This document shows positions 1-11,215 of a DNA stretch of 64,000 nt, one piece after another. Origin of the DNA: Lactifluus volemus (lineage: Eukaryota > Basidiomycota > Agaricomycetes > Russulales > Russulaceae); the NCBI GenBank assembly GCA_022376515.1, contig WTXI01000036.1, positions 124,001 through 188,000 of the forward strand, read 5' to 3'. The notes under the pieces are model-generated. The model saw only the letters and a program-made list of their open reading frames with translations, did not search any database and had not been told where the DNA came from. Both the position numbers and the translations under genes were made by a program. Each line of letters starts with the position of its first letter. Position 1 is the stretch's first letter.

Positions 1-128
1 GCCCCCGTCTTCACATTGATCCAGCGACGCCAGTTGGTCAAGGGAATGAGACGACCCAGACGGCAGGATTCACAATTTCCCAAGGTCTGTATCCCGGGGG
101 ACAGCCTCACGCGAGAGACCTATTATTA

Positions 129-461
129 ATGTTTTCAATATATTGTAGGATCAACACCTCCATCAACTCCATCGTCGTCGAATTGGGCCCATCATTCGTC
201 CGACCCCTCGCAAACTCCGCTCCATCACAATCGGTGTCCGAGTTCCGCTTCGGCGCCGGGACAGCCGATGCTAGTAAGAAACCCCGCATCAACGATAGGA
301 AGTTCCAGTGTCCCGTTCCAGGATGTGGTGGACGTTCACTCGTCATTCCATCTCAAGGGTATGTCGTTCACCAAGACACCCTGACGTCATCATTTACATC
401 ATGGATTACAGGGCATATGTGCTCACATAATGACGAGATACCAATGGAAGTTGAACGTTGA
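129..461 (+). pseudogene. Decayed C2H2 zinc-finger relic
   Basis: The open frame carries KFQCPVPGCGG, the first half of the C2H2 finger typical of Agaricomycete transcription factors (CPVPGCGSTFTR...LKGHMRSH). After CGG the expected TFTRH continuation lies one nucleotide out of frame. A plausible intron (gtatgtcg at about 359 to the ttacag at about 410) is followed by a segment reading GHMCSHNDEIP, the second half of the finger and its linker. The finger is therefore recognisable but broken by a frameshift, and the frame stops at 461 with no second finger. I infer a dead fragment of a C2H2 regulator. The N-terminal-like part at 4053-4700 may come from the same kind of gene. Confidence 0.45.
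142..322 (+). repeat. Duplicated segment, copy 1 (partner near 7.3-8.0 kb)
   Basis: This block starts with attgtaggatcaac and runs through the gccgatgctagta and cagtgtcccgttccagga stretches. It matches 7311-7436 plus 7936-8000 with scattered substitutions. The partner is split by about 500 bp of unrelated sequence; this copy is continuous and looks like the unsplit state. Confidence 0.6.
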
Positions 462-469
462 ACCAGACG

Positions 470-1296
470 CTAGTAGCCGGGATGAATGGAACTTCAACGC
501 GGGTCGCTGTGATGTAACACTTCTTCCTCTCACATCACTGCACACTCCCGCATCACGCGATGTTTCAGGACTTGACCCACGATGCGTTTCAATATTCACA
601 TCTACAAGATCTCATGATGAACGACCCCGCTGTTTTGATGGTACTTTGGTGTGTGGGCCCTTCGAGGCGCCCGACATCTCTCACTTATATGTTCGTGAAT
701 TGAATCAGTGTAACTTACCCGCTTGACTACGTCCTGGTTATCTGTCTCTTACGTTACGCTGTTCTTGCATGTATGCTCTGAATCGTGTTACTCTTTCCTT
801 TTGTCCCTATTACTGATGCCTCGTCCCCCTGGACTTCGGTGTAGCTATTGTTAATAGTCCTAGATTGGAAGACGGGAATCTGCTGTATTTATTGAATGTA
901 GCGCGAATGCAAAGAAGATCTCTCCCAATGTTTTCAGTTCTTCCCCTGAGCACTGCCTGGGGCCTGAGGAAGCTGCTTTCTTTCTGTGCACATGTTTTGA
1001 TAAGAATCGAGTCCACACGCTGCTTGTGGTCGTCACCGCATCTTCACCTACGTGGGAGACGAAAGAACCAAGGCCCATTCAACGCATATACCGTGACCCC
1101 CGACGACACCATTTAACAAGGCACATGTAATAGACCACAGTTATATTCTTAACGGAATGTCCACAGTGATTGAACTTTATCCTTTTGAACGAACGAAAGG
1201 TGCTGTGGGGTCATTGTTTTCACAGCACAATTTTATGTCAGAGCAAATGTTTCATGGTACCGTAGTCGGGGAACCGTGACGGCAGCGTGACCAGAA
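470..1296. other. Non-genic stretch
   Basis: Only short overlapping frames with no recognisable domain or convincing splice structure are present. I see no gene here. Confidence 0.5.
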
Positions 1297-2432
1297 CTAG
1301 GGAAGGACAAGGGTATGTAAAACCCCTGGGTTTGCAGGTGGGGGTCCTTTAACCTGGATTATCCCGTACCCCCAGGCCCTGAAACACATACCGTTCTTTC
1401 AGGCATACCAAGTACAGTATAGAATGAATTCAACCTCAGCGCTTAGGAGTTCAGATCATTCAGAGGGAAGAGAGAGAATACTGAGGAAGCATTTCCAAAG
1501 GAGTTCGGAAAAAAAAGCTTAGATTGTTTGTTTAGACTATGACTTGGAAAGTAGCCCGGTGTTTAAGTACAGTGTCCGACTATAATATGTATACTGTGAT
1601 GGTACTAATAGCTTTCGCATGTCCTAATCACATCAGTATTGGTGGGCGACGGCCGTCGCACATACGCGAAAGTCTACCTCCGGCTTGGTGGCACCAGCAC
1701 AACGCTACCTAGCATCCCACGCAGCATAGCTGGGGACGTCGGGCACTCCAACGTGAAAGGGTTCAATTCCAACTCACCCGCGTCGGACTGGTCGGCCTGT
1801 GGGAAGGTAGTCTACCTGAAATCGCGGTTATAAGTGTCGGGCCCTCAGCCAGTGAGGACACCAGTGGTCTTGAATATAGTTGCTCGCCTTGAGTTTTGGC
1901 CGTGAGTAGCGTTGGTGATGGCATCGCGTTGTGCGCAAGTGGGGGTATTGGCCATATTGCAGGCTGATCGGTAAGTGCCAGTGACCGTTGGCGTTGAGAG
2001 ACTGAGTGTGGTCTTCCCGTAAGGCACGACTGTTGTGTGCCGATTCTACTGAACCAGGTGAAGCGAGTGACGCTGACGGTGGGGACTGTTCTGATGATGC
2101 GGACTCGGACTAAGTCATGGCTCAACTTTGCCGTCCTCGTGGCCGCGCCCAAGCTCGATCCGCTTTGTCTTTACCGCTCAACGCCTTTCAGAACGCACAA
2201 ATTTGATCACCTTTTCCTTCGTCGCTTTCACCATCTTTGTCAACTTTTGGTGGTTCCGCGGTGTCGCGTGGGGAATCGACGGTCTGATCGGTGATCACTC
2301 GGTTGTAGACAGGTACTTTTCTCTCTCTACAATCGATGTGAACTTGATAAATCTTTCCTCAGTATCCGATGCGTTCGGCGCTGTCTTGCCGTTATTATCC
2401 AGTTCGTCGATCTGAAGAATGAACCATGCCCC

Positions 2433-3028
2433 GTGGTCATTGACGTCTTGACGTCAGTGCGTCAGCGCCAGCATCAGCGTCCGAGTCCTTCCGAGTCACC
2501 CTTTACTCCAAACACAAGCAGGCGGATGACGAAAACGCCACCTCCGACTCGTCCATTCGCGCTCGTTTGCCGCCACTCTCCTCTCTATCAGGTGAGTTTA
2601 TCCAATGCTACTCCATCCGACTCACACCCCACAGACATCGTCCCTGCTCTACCTCGTCTGCGTCTGCGCCCCTGCCCACGCTTGTCTGCCTCCACTCACC
2701 CATCGCACCCATGTCCTCATCCATGCCCCTCGTCCCTTGGCCTCGACTTGCCCGTCACTTCCACGTCCACGTCCCTGCCTGTGCGGCCATGTCTGTCTGC
2801 ACTCAACTCGCCCATCACGTATCCGTGTCCGTGCCCCTGCCCACAGCCCCACATCCGCTCCCTCGACCCCGTTTGAATCTCCTTTCTGCATCCACACTCT
2901 GCCGGTCCACACCCTCCTTCCCGACCACTCTTGTTCCTCTCAAGCAGGTGACTTCAAGACTACGCGGTCCGGGCATGCAGTCCCTCGGAGTCCGAGGGGA
3001 CACGGCTGACCCCGAGCCCACGGCGTAG
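2433..3028 (+). other. C-rich low-complexity tract with open frames
   Basis: Three overlapping plus-strand frames stay open because the strand is pyrimidine-rich. The stretch near 2690-2860 contains two degenerate copies of a CTGC-CACTCACCCATCA-like unit. The translations are Pro/Ser/His/Arg-rich without a domain. I do not call a gene. Confidence 0.4.
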
Positions 3029-3318
3029 CCGCTGGGACTTTGGCTTGCAGTTGACCATAGATAACAATCAATTCAGGTATTTTTGTATAGGCAAAAACAC
3101 ATTTAGTGAAAGATTCACGAAGCAGTGGTTTCGCCCGCTGTGACATGGTGTGCACAGCCTGGTGTGTTTCGCGGAAAGGTGTGTATGCTCGCCAGTAGCT
3201 AGCAGATCATATGCCAGTTTGAGAACATGCTCAACAACAATATATACACATATCGCACACACGGAAAGACCCAGGCAAGGACCACGTTAAGCATGCTGCG
3301 CATGAATTAGGTACATTA

Positions 3319-3500
3319 TCATCTGCCACTTTTCTTCTCTACCTTCCATTCCTTGAAAATGCCGTCCAAGCTCTTGTACAGCAGGTGTGAATACAAGCAT
3401 CGGATGATCTTCTCGAGGTGCTCTTCTGCCTGGACTCGCCCCCTCTCCTGAAGCGCCGTCATCACGTAATCTTCCGTCATCCGCCATAGTGCAAAGACAT
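3319..3500 (-). pseudogene. Possible short coding fragment, unknown
   Basis: One minus frame reads a protein-like piece with WRMTEDYVMTALQERG near its start, then LEKIIRCLYSHLLYKSLDG, ending in a stop at 3319-3321. Charged and hydrophobic residues alternate as in a real helix-rich protein, unlike the other frames here. I do not recognise the family and see no start codon or flanking exons. It may be the end of a decayed gene. Confidence 0.2.
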
Positions 3501-3817
3501 GGATCTGCTATGGGCCACGTGCTGCCAGTGGAATAGGGCACTGCTGTAAAGTAACGATATCTAATGAAAGTGTTGAATGTTGGTTGAATCACTTGAATTT
3601 ACATCAGAAAATGATCGTTTCTCAGTACCCTTTACCCACTGGGCCTTACTAAGGGTATTTCCTGTACCCGAGGCTAGGGGTAAGGGTACGGCAGAGGTTA
3701 CCCTTGTCCTTCCCTAGCTGCCGCTCATCCATACATCCTCCTCTTCCCTCTCCTCTCGAGTCTCTACTTGTCGAACATCAAACTCACAAGCAGCGACCTG
3801 ATTTGCTTTCAACACAC

Positions 3818-3895
3818 AGGTCTCATTCCCGTCAGCCAGAGTGGTTCAGAAGCTGGGATAACAGTTGCTGTACTGACACTGCTTGTCAATAGAGG
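3818..3895 (+). pseudogene. Orphaned exon fragment of the IFRDEL family
   Basis: After a plausible acceptor (caacacacag) the sequence reads GLIPVSQSGSEAG. It matches the late exon of the family at 15.8, 23.3 and 26.5 kb (for example 17204-17260). Nothing else of the gene is present nearby, so this is a stray exon-sized fragment. Confidence 0.5.
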
Positions 3896-4052
3896 TGTCA
3901 AGGGTACTGAAATACGTTTTTTCCCTTTCCCCTCATCTAGACTACGACTACTGACTACTTTACTCTCCTTGCACAGCCTCACTACAACAGCATTTTACTA
4001 GATCATCCGTTCCGCACTCGCATCAGTTACATCCTCTCCCCCCCTGCCAGTA

Positions 4053-4700
4053 ATGGACCAAGACCCACATTTTCTGCAAGATTTGACAGCGGCGTCAACT
4101 TCCGCCCTTCTGGTCTCCTCCCAGACAACCTCGATCTCTCCCCCCATCACACCCTTCGACTCTTTTGACCTTCGGCCCTCCAGTCCCCACTTCGCACACA
4201 CCCCATCGTACAACGCTTCTTACCAGAACCCTTATTATGTTGAATCAGAACTCGATTTCGAATCGAAGGACGATATCCTTGGACTTTCCGATCCACTCCT
4301 CATACCACCCGACGACGAGTACGATCCTTCGAAATACGACGCGCCCTTTTCTACAAATTTGATGTTGTTCGAAGATTTCATGTCAGGCTCGAATCGCATG
4401 TCAGATTCGGTCACACCTGCTGACGACGCCCATCCACTATATTACGACCAGGGATCTCCCTCCTCAAGCAACGGAGGCGCCGAGATCGAAGCGGAGAACG
4501 ACGATCGCCGAGTCCCAGCCACATCGGTCTCTTCGCATCTGGGCGTCAACGCTGATCCTCACCTTGACTTCAATCAACTTCGTGTCGAATCCCCGTACCG
4601 TCCACCTGTTCAGATACCCGCTTCCCCCCAGCTAACGTCTCAGTCGCGACCTGTCCTTGTTACTCCTGATCTCACCCAGCCCAGTGCATATTCACAATGA
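4053..4700 (+). CDS. Transcription-factor-like protein, N-terminal part only
   Basis: A 215-residue Ser/Pro/Asp-rich, intrinsically disordered protein with an early LTAASTSALL segment, then PPITPFDSFDLRPSSP, acidic patches and a C-terminal RVESPYRPP segment. From memory this resembles the N-terminal activation-type region of an Agaricomycete C2H2 regulator whose full form continues for several hundred residues to tandem fingers. Here the frame stops at 4700 and no finger follows. It may be a truncated copy, or the downstream exons may have been lost. The start is the first ATG after a C/T-rich leader. The decayed finger at 129-461 is of the matching type but lies upstream, so the two do not form one gene in the present order. 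Confidence 0.5.
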   Translation: MDQDPHFLQDLTAASTSALLVSSQTTSISPPITPFDSFDLRPSSPHFAHTPSYNASYQNPYYVESELDFESKDDILGLSDPLLIPPDDEYDPSKYDAPFSTNLMLFEDFMSGSNRMSDSVTPADDAHPLYYDQGSPSSSNGGAEIEAENDDRRVPATSVSSHLGVNADPHLDFNQLRVESPYRPPVQIPASPQLTSQSRPVLVTPDLTQPSAYSQ

Positions 4701-6110
4701 AAGCAGTAAACTCTGCTTGCTTGTGAGTTCAAGAAGAGCGATGAATGGGACCAAGTGGGGGAGGGGAAGTAGAAGAAGGAAGAACGCGTAGATAGCCCCG
4801 TTGACAGGACCTAAGCGAAAATATGAAGAAAGTGAAGAAAAAGGGGAATAAAGGCGAGATCTTGAGGGAAAAAGAGACTTAAAGAACTTAGGAAAATGTA
4901 AGCAGACTTCGAGACTTCGAGAACAAGGGTGAGATAGACTGAGATAGCTACAGCTGTCTCATAAATTTTGGATGCATGCGGGCCAGCTGAGGGTCCTGCC
5001 ATTTGTAGTTGTTTGTAGCGCCGAAGACTGCCACCCGCGCTCGCATACTGTACTCTTCTTCCCCTTCCCCCCTCTCAAAATGTCGGTGTCTGAATTGGAC
5101 CAAAAGGTACTTTAGATTTTCTCCCATTTTGTCCTTTTTTTTTTTTTTCCTTATGTGGCCCTGTTCAATCAAAAAGCGCTTGGACAACTGTGGGTCTGAG
5201 TCAATTTCATGGGTGAAAAAGGTGAGTCTTTGTGGTGCATACATGTCACCTCCCATGCATCTGATCGTATCCTCCAAGTCATCCTCTCGAATCACGGCGA
5301 GTGTCAACTAGACTTTGCACGCTCTGGAATCGAAGTTCTAGTCGAGGTCATGAAGACCAGTCCCAGCACTTTGTCGATGAGGGTTAGGTGAGGGACAGAT
5401 GTCTATGCCACAACAGCTGTGTCTATGTCGCAATGCTCATACATCCACTAATCTTGCTCTCTGTAGTGGATCGCGAAGCGTTGACCGGGATCTCCCCAAT
5501 GCGTAGTTGGCGTACTGGCCACTGCGAGTCCATAAATGTGGCCAACTCGTTTGGGGCACCATTTGAGGAGGATGAAGCGGACGCCAAGATGTGATTCCCG
5601 GACTACGTGAGTCAACTTTTGACGTGTTCAAGAAGGTCAACGGTGCGTCCCACTTGCGTATCTTGTAATGGCTTGTTTTGGAAGAGGACCTGACCGGAGG
5701 GTGCAAAACGATGTTGCGTAGCGAGGGAACGCATGACCGGGTGCTACCACATAAGTCCGAAACTTCGAGCATCCAACTCGGAGTTGGAGATCAGTGAACC
5801 GTTCAAGGGATTTATTGAGTGACCAGTGATGGCTTTCGTTGACGTGCGCCCGCAAATGGTCGGCATCTCGACAGATGCATACTCTGCCATGAGAAGAAAT
5901 CGATAATGTGCGTGCGTGCCACTTAGGGCCCTCCCCCCTCATAAAACAGCCCTTTATGGATCCTCAGTTATCAAGACAGAAGAGGCAGAGGAGATAGGCA
6001 TCGATCATCTCCTGTGCGACATCAAAGTGCTATCCTCCCTTGCCACCCTGCACCTGACGTTGTCACGGTCCCTCCTGCTCCCACCTGTGTCCGCTGTGAT
6101 GAACCGCCCC
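4701..6110. other. Non-genic stretch
   Basis: It contains a T-rich run near 5140 and several overlapping short frames without domain signatures or matched splice sites. No gene can be supported. Confidence 0.4.
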
Positions 6111-6665
6111 TCATTTGGCGGCTGTGGTGGCTGCATCTGCCTCCACCACCTCGCTTGCAGGAACGACGGCGTTCCCGAGGCACTCGAGGTGATTCCACGT
6201 CCGACAATCGTCGCATTGCACTAACTCCCTTCCGTCGTCCTTCCCGCTGCAGATGCACAGAATCTCTTCTCCCCCACCGGTTGCACATGCAGCCTTCGAC
6301 GAGCAGCGAGCGCACGGACAGACTGCTGGAGAGCAAGGCTGCACATGCGTCCGCCGGTCGCTCGGGACAAAGGTCCTCTGCTGCAAGTTCATGCAACTTG
6401 GCGCTGGCACTACCTTGCCGCTCCCGCCGTGCCTCGCGCTCGCCGACAGCGACAAGCCCGCACCTGCATCACGGTCCACCAAATCGGTCGGCGACACCTC
6501 AACTTGTTCGTCTTGCACCCTTGCTGCCGCCGCGACGCTCTCTAAGCTATCCGCATCCTCCATGTCCTCCTTGTCCAAGAACCGCCCGATCCACTGCATC
6601 CGATCGGCCTCCTCCGCAGCCCAACTCGCGCCGTTCGTGCGTCCGCAAGTTCCAGGGAAACTCAT
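6111..6665 (-). pseudogene. PHD-finger protein fragment
   Basis: The minus frame ends with EEILCICSGKDDGRELVQC, then DDCRTWNHLECLG. These are the first Cys pairs, the His and the following Cys of a C4HC3 PHD finger, which in known proteins reads methylated histone tails. The last Cys pair with its Trp is missing: the frame runs into a stop at 6111 and I find no downstream exon supplying it. Upstream, a segment reading DWPDDEFPWN lies in another frame than the rest, suggesting a frameshift near 6640. I read this as a truncated, probably dead copy of a chromatin protein. Confidence 0.5.
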
Positions 6666-6699
6666 CGTCTGGCCAGTCCAGCGGGTGCCACTACTGCCG

Positions 6700-7290
6700 C
6701 CGCCCTCACGGACGTGTGCTTCTCGTGAATTTCACTCATAACTCATGAGAGAAACTCACTTCTTGCTCCCTGCAGTGATGGTTCTACCTCCCGTTGATGA
6801 CTCTGATGAACCAGTTAGCTTTGGTATGTGTCCTTGTCATTGTCCTAATTGATTCTGACCGCTTATTCAAACAGGAAGCTGACTGTCCGAGTTGGCTCTA
6901 CTTGCATGCGTCCCTCCGCCGTTTCCTTTCCCTTGGCAGCCAGTTTTCAGTGGAGCGTGTCAAGAAGGTGAAGACGTACAAGGCATTAACAAGGCCATGA
7001 CAGCCCTTGCCAGTCCTCGTATCCTTGATTCGACTTGGATCATTTGATGGGTGACTGGACCGGGGCAAGGTGATTAGGATCGAGGGTAAGTTAGTAGAAT
7101 GGTTTTAATTGTATTCGAATAAAATTGTGCAGTGAATAGAAAATAAATTCAATTGAATTCAGAAAACTGAAAATGTTTTCGGTTTTCAATTCAATTAAAT
7201 CTCATATACACTCATCTGTTGTTCAACTAGTTAAATTTACTTTGAATTACTGTAAGTCATTTCTCGTTGGGCATCAGACCGAGGTTTGGG
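6700..7290. other. Non-genic AT-rich stretch with a hairpin
   Basis: No gene is visible. Between about 7145 and 7203 AATTCAATTGAATTC-type sequence and a GAAAACTGAAAA segment face their near-complement TTTTCGGTTTTC plus AATTCAATTAAAT, giving an imperfect AT-rich palindrome. Confidence 0.4.
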
Positions 7291-7310
7291 CATGGTGCAT
7301 GTTTTCATGT

Positions 7311-8000
7311 ATTGTAGGATCAACGGCTCCATCAACTCTGCCGTCGTTGAGTTGGGCTCATCGTTCGTGACCCGTCGGCAAACTCCGCTCCATCACAATT
7401 GGTGTCCGAGTTCCGCTTCGGCGCCGGAACCGCCGATGGTTCCGGCCCTTGATCACACGTCTCCAGAGTCTGCAGTCTTACTAGTAAGACGCTCTCGCTT
7501 GGATGGTGGTGGAGGTCCCAGACTCACTCATAATAGGCAATCTCGTTCTGAGAATCTGCGACCCATCCCCCCTGGAAATCCTATCCACAGTTTCCCCACA
7601 AGCCGGCATGTTGATTTTCTTGCACAGCAGAGGCAGTGTCAAGCTTGTGACTTGTCAACTTGTCGGGCTTGTACAAGTCGCGACAAGAAAAATGTAATCT
7701 TCCTGATGTAGTATATAAATTCATCAGCCAATAACCCATAAACTGACGAGAAGTAGCATAAAATAGTCAAGACAAGCCCAGTACAGTTCTTACATCCCCC
7801 TGAAGGCGGGAAAACCCCGCTTATCAACAACATCTCGAGCGGCGACGCCGCGACAGTGGTTACTCCTCAGGATCTGATTGATAGATCTCTGGGAGCGACC
7901 CCTAGTGGCGTTGCGACGAATGTAACAACTACCGCCAGCCGATGCTAGTATGGAACGGCGCATCAACGATGCGAAGTCCCAGTGTCCCGTTCCAGGAAAT
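7311..8000 (+). repeat. Duplicated segment, copy 2, split by about 500 bp
   Basis: 7311-7436 and 7936-8000 together correspond to 142-322. The break falls at gccgatg, which is present at both sides of the interruption. The inner 7437-7935 segment has a TATA-like tatataaa at about 7711 and no ORF with a known domain. It could be a solo LTR or another small insertion; I see no clear terminal repeats. Confidence 0.45.
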
Positions 8001-8639
8001 GAAGTCTCAGATGAAATGCTCGATGCCCTCAGCGACATCAGCGAGAAAGAGGGAACATGAGCAAAAGACAAAAACCAGGTTCATCCGAGAGTCTGAGAAG
8101 AGTTCAACTTTTGGGAAATGGCCTAAGTTCTCCGTCGAAAGCCAGTAAAATGAAAAACAAGCATTTAACCACTTTACGAGTTCCGTGGGTTTTACCTCAA
8201 TTACCCAAGTGCTAGTGCCACCTGACCTAATATTGAAAAGACGACTCTACTAGCCATACCTTAGACAGTCTCACTGGCACTAACTGAATTCGAAGGATAC
8301 ACTAACCAGAGTTTGCGTATATACATGTGACTCTATTTAGATGAACTGTGAACGTAAACCATAGCCCAATTTAATCCATACACAAACTTTGAGAGATCTA
8401 TCTCCGTTCTATCTTTTCCAGCAACCCAGACTGTGTTAGCTTTATGAAGGTATGGCCGGTGAATGGGAGGAATCCACAAAAGGAGTTCTTTATCTTCTCC
8501 ATACATCCATCCATCGTTGTCGATTGGGAACTTCTCCGTAAAGTGATCTTTCTCAATATTATCTTCTGCTCTGAGCTTCCCTACATGAATCGCGTGATCT
8601 CGTAAGGTCGAGGTGATAGGCTGCCTATCCAAAGTGGAC

Positions 8640-10460
8640 GCACCAGAGTTAGTCGATTGGGTGAGTCCTGCTGTGGCATCCCACATGCGAATTGTGCAAT
8701 CTCCCGAGGCCGAAATGAGCCGCTGCCCATCTGGTGTGAATGCAACAGACTGGATCCATTCTGTGTGTCCAATAAACGGGCCCACCACAGCCACCCCTGT
8801 TGCAGAGTCCCACAAGCGAATCGTGCGATCATTCGAGGCCGATGCAATTTGCTGCCCGTCTGGGGAAAATGCAATAGAGGAGACGTGATCAGCGTGTCCA
8901 GAAAACGGGCCTACTAGTACTTGTCCTGTCGCAGAATCCCAGACACGAATCTTGCGATCTCCCGAGGCTGAGGCGATTCGCTGCCCGTCGGGTGAAAAAG
9001 AAACAGATTGTACCCGGTTAGTATGTGTAAACGGGCCTGCTACGACCCCTCCTGTCGCAGCATCCCATACTCGAATCGTGCAGTCTTGGGAAGCAGACGC
9101 GATGCACTTCCCATCCGGCGAGAATGCAACAGAGATGACCGCCCCAGTGTGTCCAGTAAACGGGCCCACTACAACCTCTCCCGTTAAGGCATCCCAAATG
9201 CGAACTGTGCAATCGAATGAGGCCGACGCGATGCGTTGTCCGTCCGGCGAGAATGCAACAGACATGACTATATCGGTATGTCCAGTGAATGGGCCCGCTA
9301 CAATACTTCCTGTCGCGGTATCCCATACGCGAATCGTGCGATCTCGCGAGGCCGAGGAGATCCGCCGCCCGTCAGGCGAGAATGCGACAAAAGCGACCCA
9401 ATCGGTGTGACCAGTAAATGGACCTGCTGTGACCTCTCCTGTTGCAGCATCCCACACACAGATTGTGCAATCTGCAGAGGCAGAGGCTATCCGTTGCCCG
9501 TCTGGTGAGATTGCAGCAGAAAAGGTCGATTGGGTATGTCCGGTAAATGAGCCCCCTGCCTCTTCTTTTCTGGCATCCCACACACAAACCGTGCGATCGT
9601 GCGAGGCCGAGGCAATGCGCTGCCCGTCCGGCGAGACTGCAACAGAAAATATCGAAGAGCTATGTCCAGTAAATGGCCCTGCTACGATCTGCCCTGCTGC
9701 GGAATCCCACACACAAATCGTGCGATCGATCGAGGCTGAGGTGATGCGTTTCCCGTCCGGCGAGAATGCAATAGAGGAGATAGGATTGGTGTGTCCAGTA
9801 AACGGGCCTGCTACGGCTTGTCCTGTTGCGGAATCCCACACACGAATCGTGCGATCGTCAGAGGCCGAAGCGAGGTGCTTCCCATCCGGTGAGAATACAA
9901 CACACTTAACCCGTTCTGTGTGTCCACTAAACGGGCCCGCTACGACCTCTCCGGTTGCAACATCCCACATGCGAATCGTGCAATCTTTGGAAGCCGATGC
10001 GATACATTGCCCATCTGTTGAGAATGTAACACAGTAGACTCCGTCGGTGTGCCCAATAAACGGGCTTGCTATGACTTCTCCAATTGCGGCATCCCAAACA
10101 CGAATTGTGCCATCCTTCGAGGCAGAGGCGATGTGTTGTCCGTTTGGTGAGAATGCAACGCATTTGATCGACCTCGTGTGTCCAGTAAATGGTCCGGCTA
10201 CGACCACTCCTGTTGCGGCATCCCACACGCAAATCGTGCGATCGGCCGATGCTGATGCGATGCGTTTGCCATCAGGCGAGAATGCGACCGAGAAGACCTG
10301 ATCGGTGTGACCAGTAAATGGTCCCGCGACAATGTCCCCCGTTGTTGCATCCCACACCCGAATCGTGCGATCTCGCGAGCCTGATGCGATCCGCTGCCCA
10401 TCTGGAGAGAATACAACGGACTCGACTGGTCCGTCATGTGCTCGAATCGTCATCTCCAAT
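8640..10460 (-). repeat. Array of 14 WD40 repeats, about 43 codons each
   Basis: Each unit follows GHTxxVxSVAFSPDGxRIAS, then AS-x-D-R-T-I-R-VWDAATGxVVAGPFT. The units are close to identical in the framework. They differ mainly at residues 4, 5 and 7 after the GH start and at the residue before D-R-T. Unit 12 lacks the initial G, and unit 7 is one residue shorter with an RKEEAGGS end. An array of 14 would fold into two seven-blade propellers. Confidence 0.9.
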
Positions 10461-11215
10461 GCCGGCCAATCAGATAGCTGTCCACGTCTCAAAAACAATG
10501 TGTGTGGGAATAGGTGAAGGTGGTGCTTGACGATGTGGGAAGAGGATGGCGCAAAAGGGAGAGCAGATATATATATGTGCGGGACGCTTCTTGATATCGC
10601 CATCCCGAAATACCGCACAAAAGCAAATGCGTCATTCACTAATGCCAGCATATCCTCAACCTCTGATTGACATGATTGCTGCAATTGAACCCAATAGTTA
10701 CTACACGTCGTATAACGTGACACGATGCACCTACCTTCCGCTGATCAGACCGCAACCATGTGTTCAGAGACGCCAGTGCTCGTGATCCAAGACCGATGCT
10801 GTTCTTGATGCTAAGCACTTCTAGCCAAAAAAGGAATCTTGTCTCGAATAGCGATCGAAGTTTTGGAAACAGGTCCTGTTCAATACCAAGACGTTCTAAA
10901 TGGTCGCCCCAGAAGATGCACGCATACGATAGAGCAGGTGGAATATATTTGGCAGTTCGAGATCCGAGATCTGGCACGTCCCTATTGGCAAGGTATGACG
11001 ATTCAAGTTTGCAAAGGTTGAATTTGAGGTCATTGAGCATTAATCCAAGGCAGGAATGTGCCAACCGACGGTGAGACCTGCCAAGGTCGATGTGAAATAC
11101 CCCACTCTTCTCATCCGCCAGGAAGTCACGAAATGAGGTGTGGAGAGGGACAATCGGGAGGGTGTCGTCGGATGAGGTCACGTTACTGAGCAGTGAGCCA
11201 AGGTGACCGAGCATC

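Larger units (their letters stand above)
1297..3717. mobile_element. Interval bounded by a perfect 19-bp inverted repeat
   Basis: CTAGGGAAGGACAAGGGTA at 1297-1315 recurs as its exact reverse complement at 3699-3717. Next to the right arm a GTACCC/GGGTAC stem can be drawn (about 3627-3690), and the sequence inside the left arm is also rich in GTACCC-like words. The ORFs inside have no recognised transposase motif. No target-site duplication is visible outside the arms. It could be a decayed DNA transposon or two inverted copies of a short MITE-like repeat. Confidence 0.3.

Noticed and set aside
2433..3028. Pro/Ser-rich proteins in three overlapping frames
   Set aside because: All three frames are open at once because the strand is C/T-rich; no domain or splice signals favour one.
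8640..10460. CRISPR-like regular repetition
   Set aside because: The 129-nt period encodes WD40 units; spacing, coding potential and the eukaryotic setting exclude a CRISPR array.
8613..10517. Long plus-strand frames across the WD40 array (for example 8952-9410 and 9429-10037)
   Set aside because: They are antisense shadows kept open by the regular codon pattern of the repeats; they have no domain and repeat with the array period.
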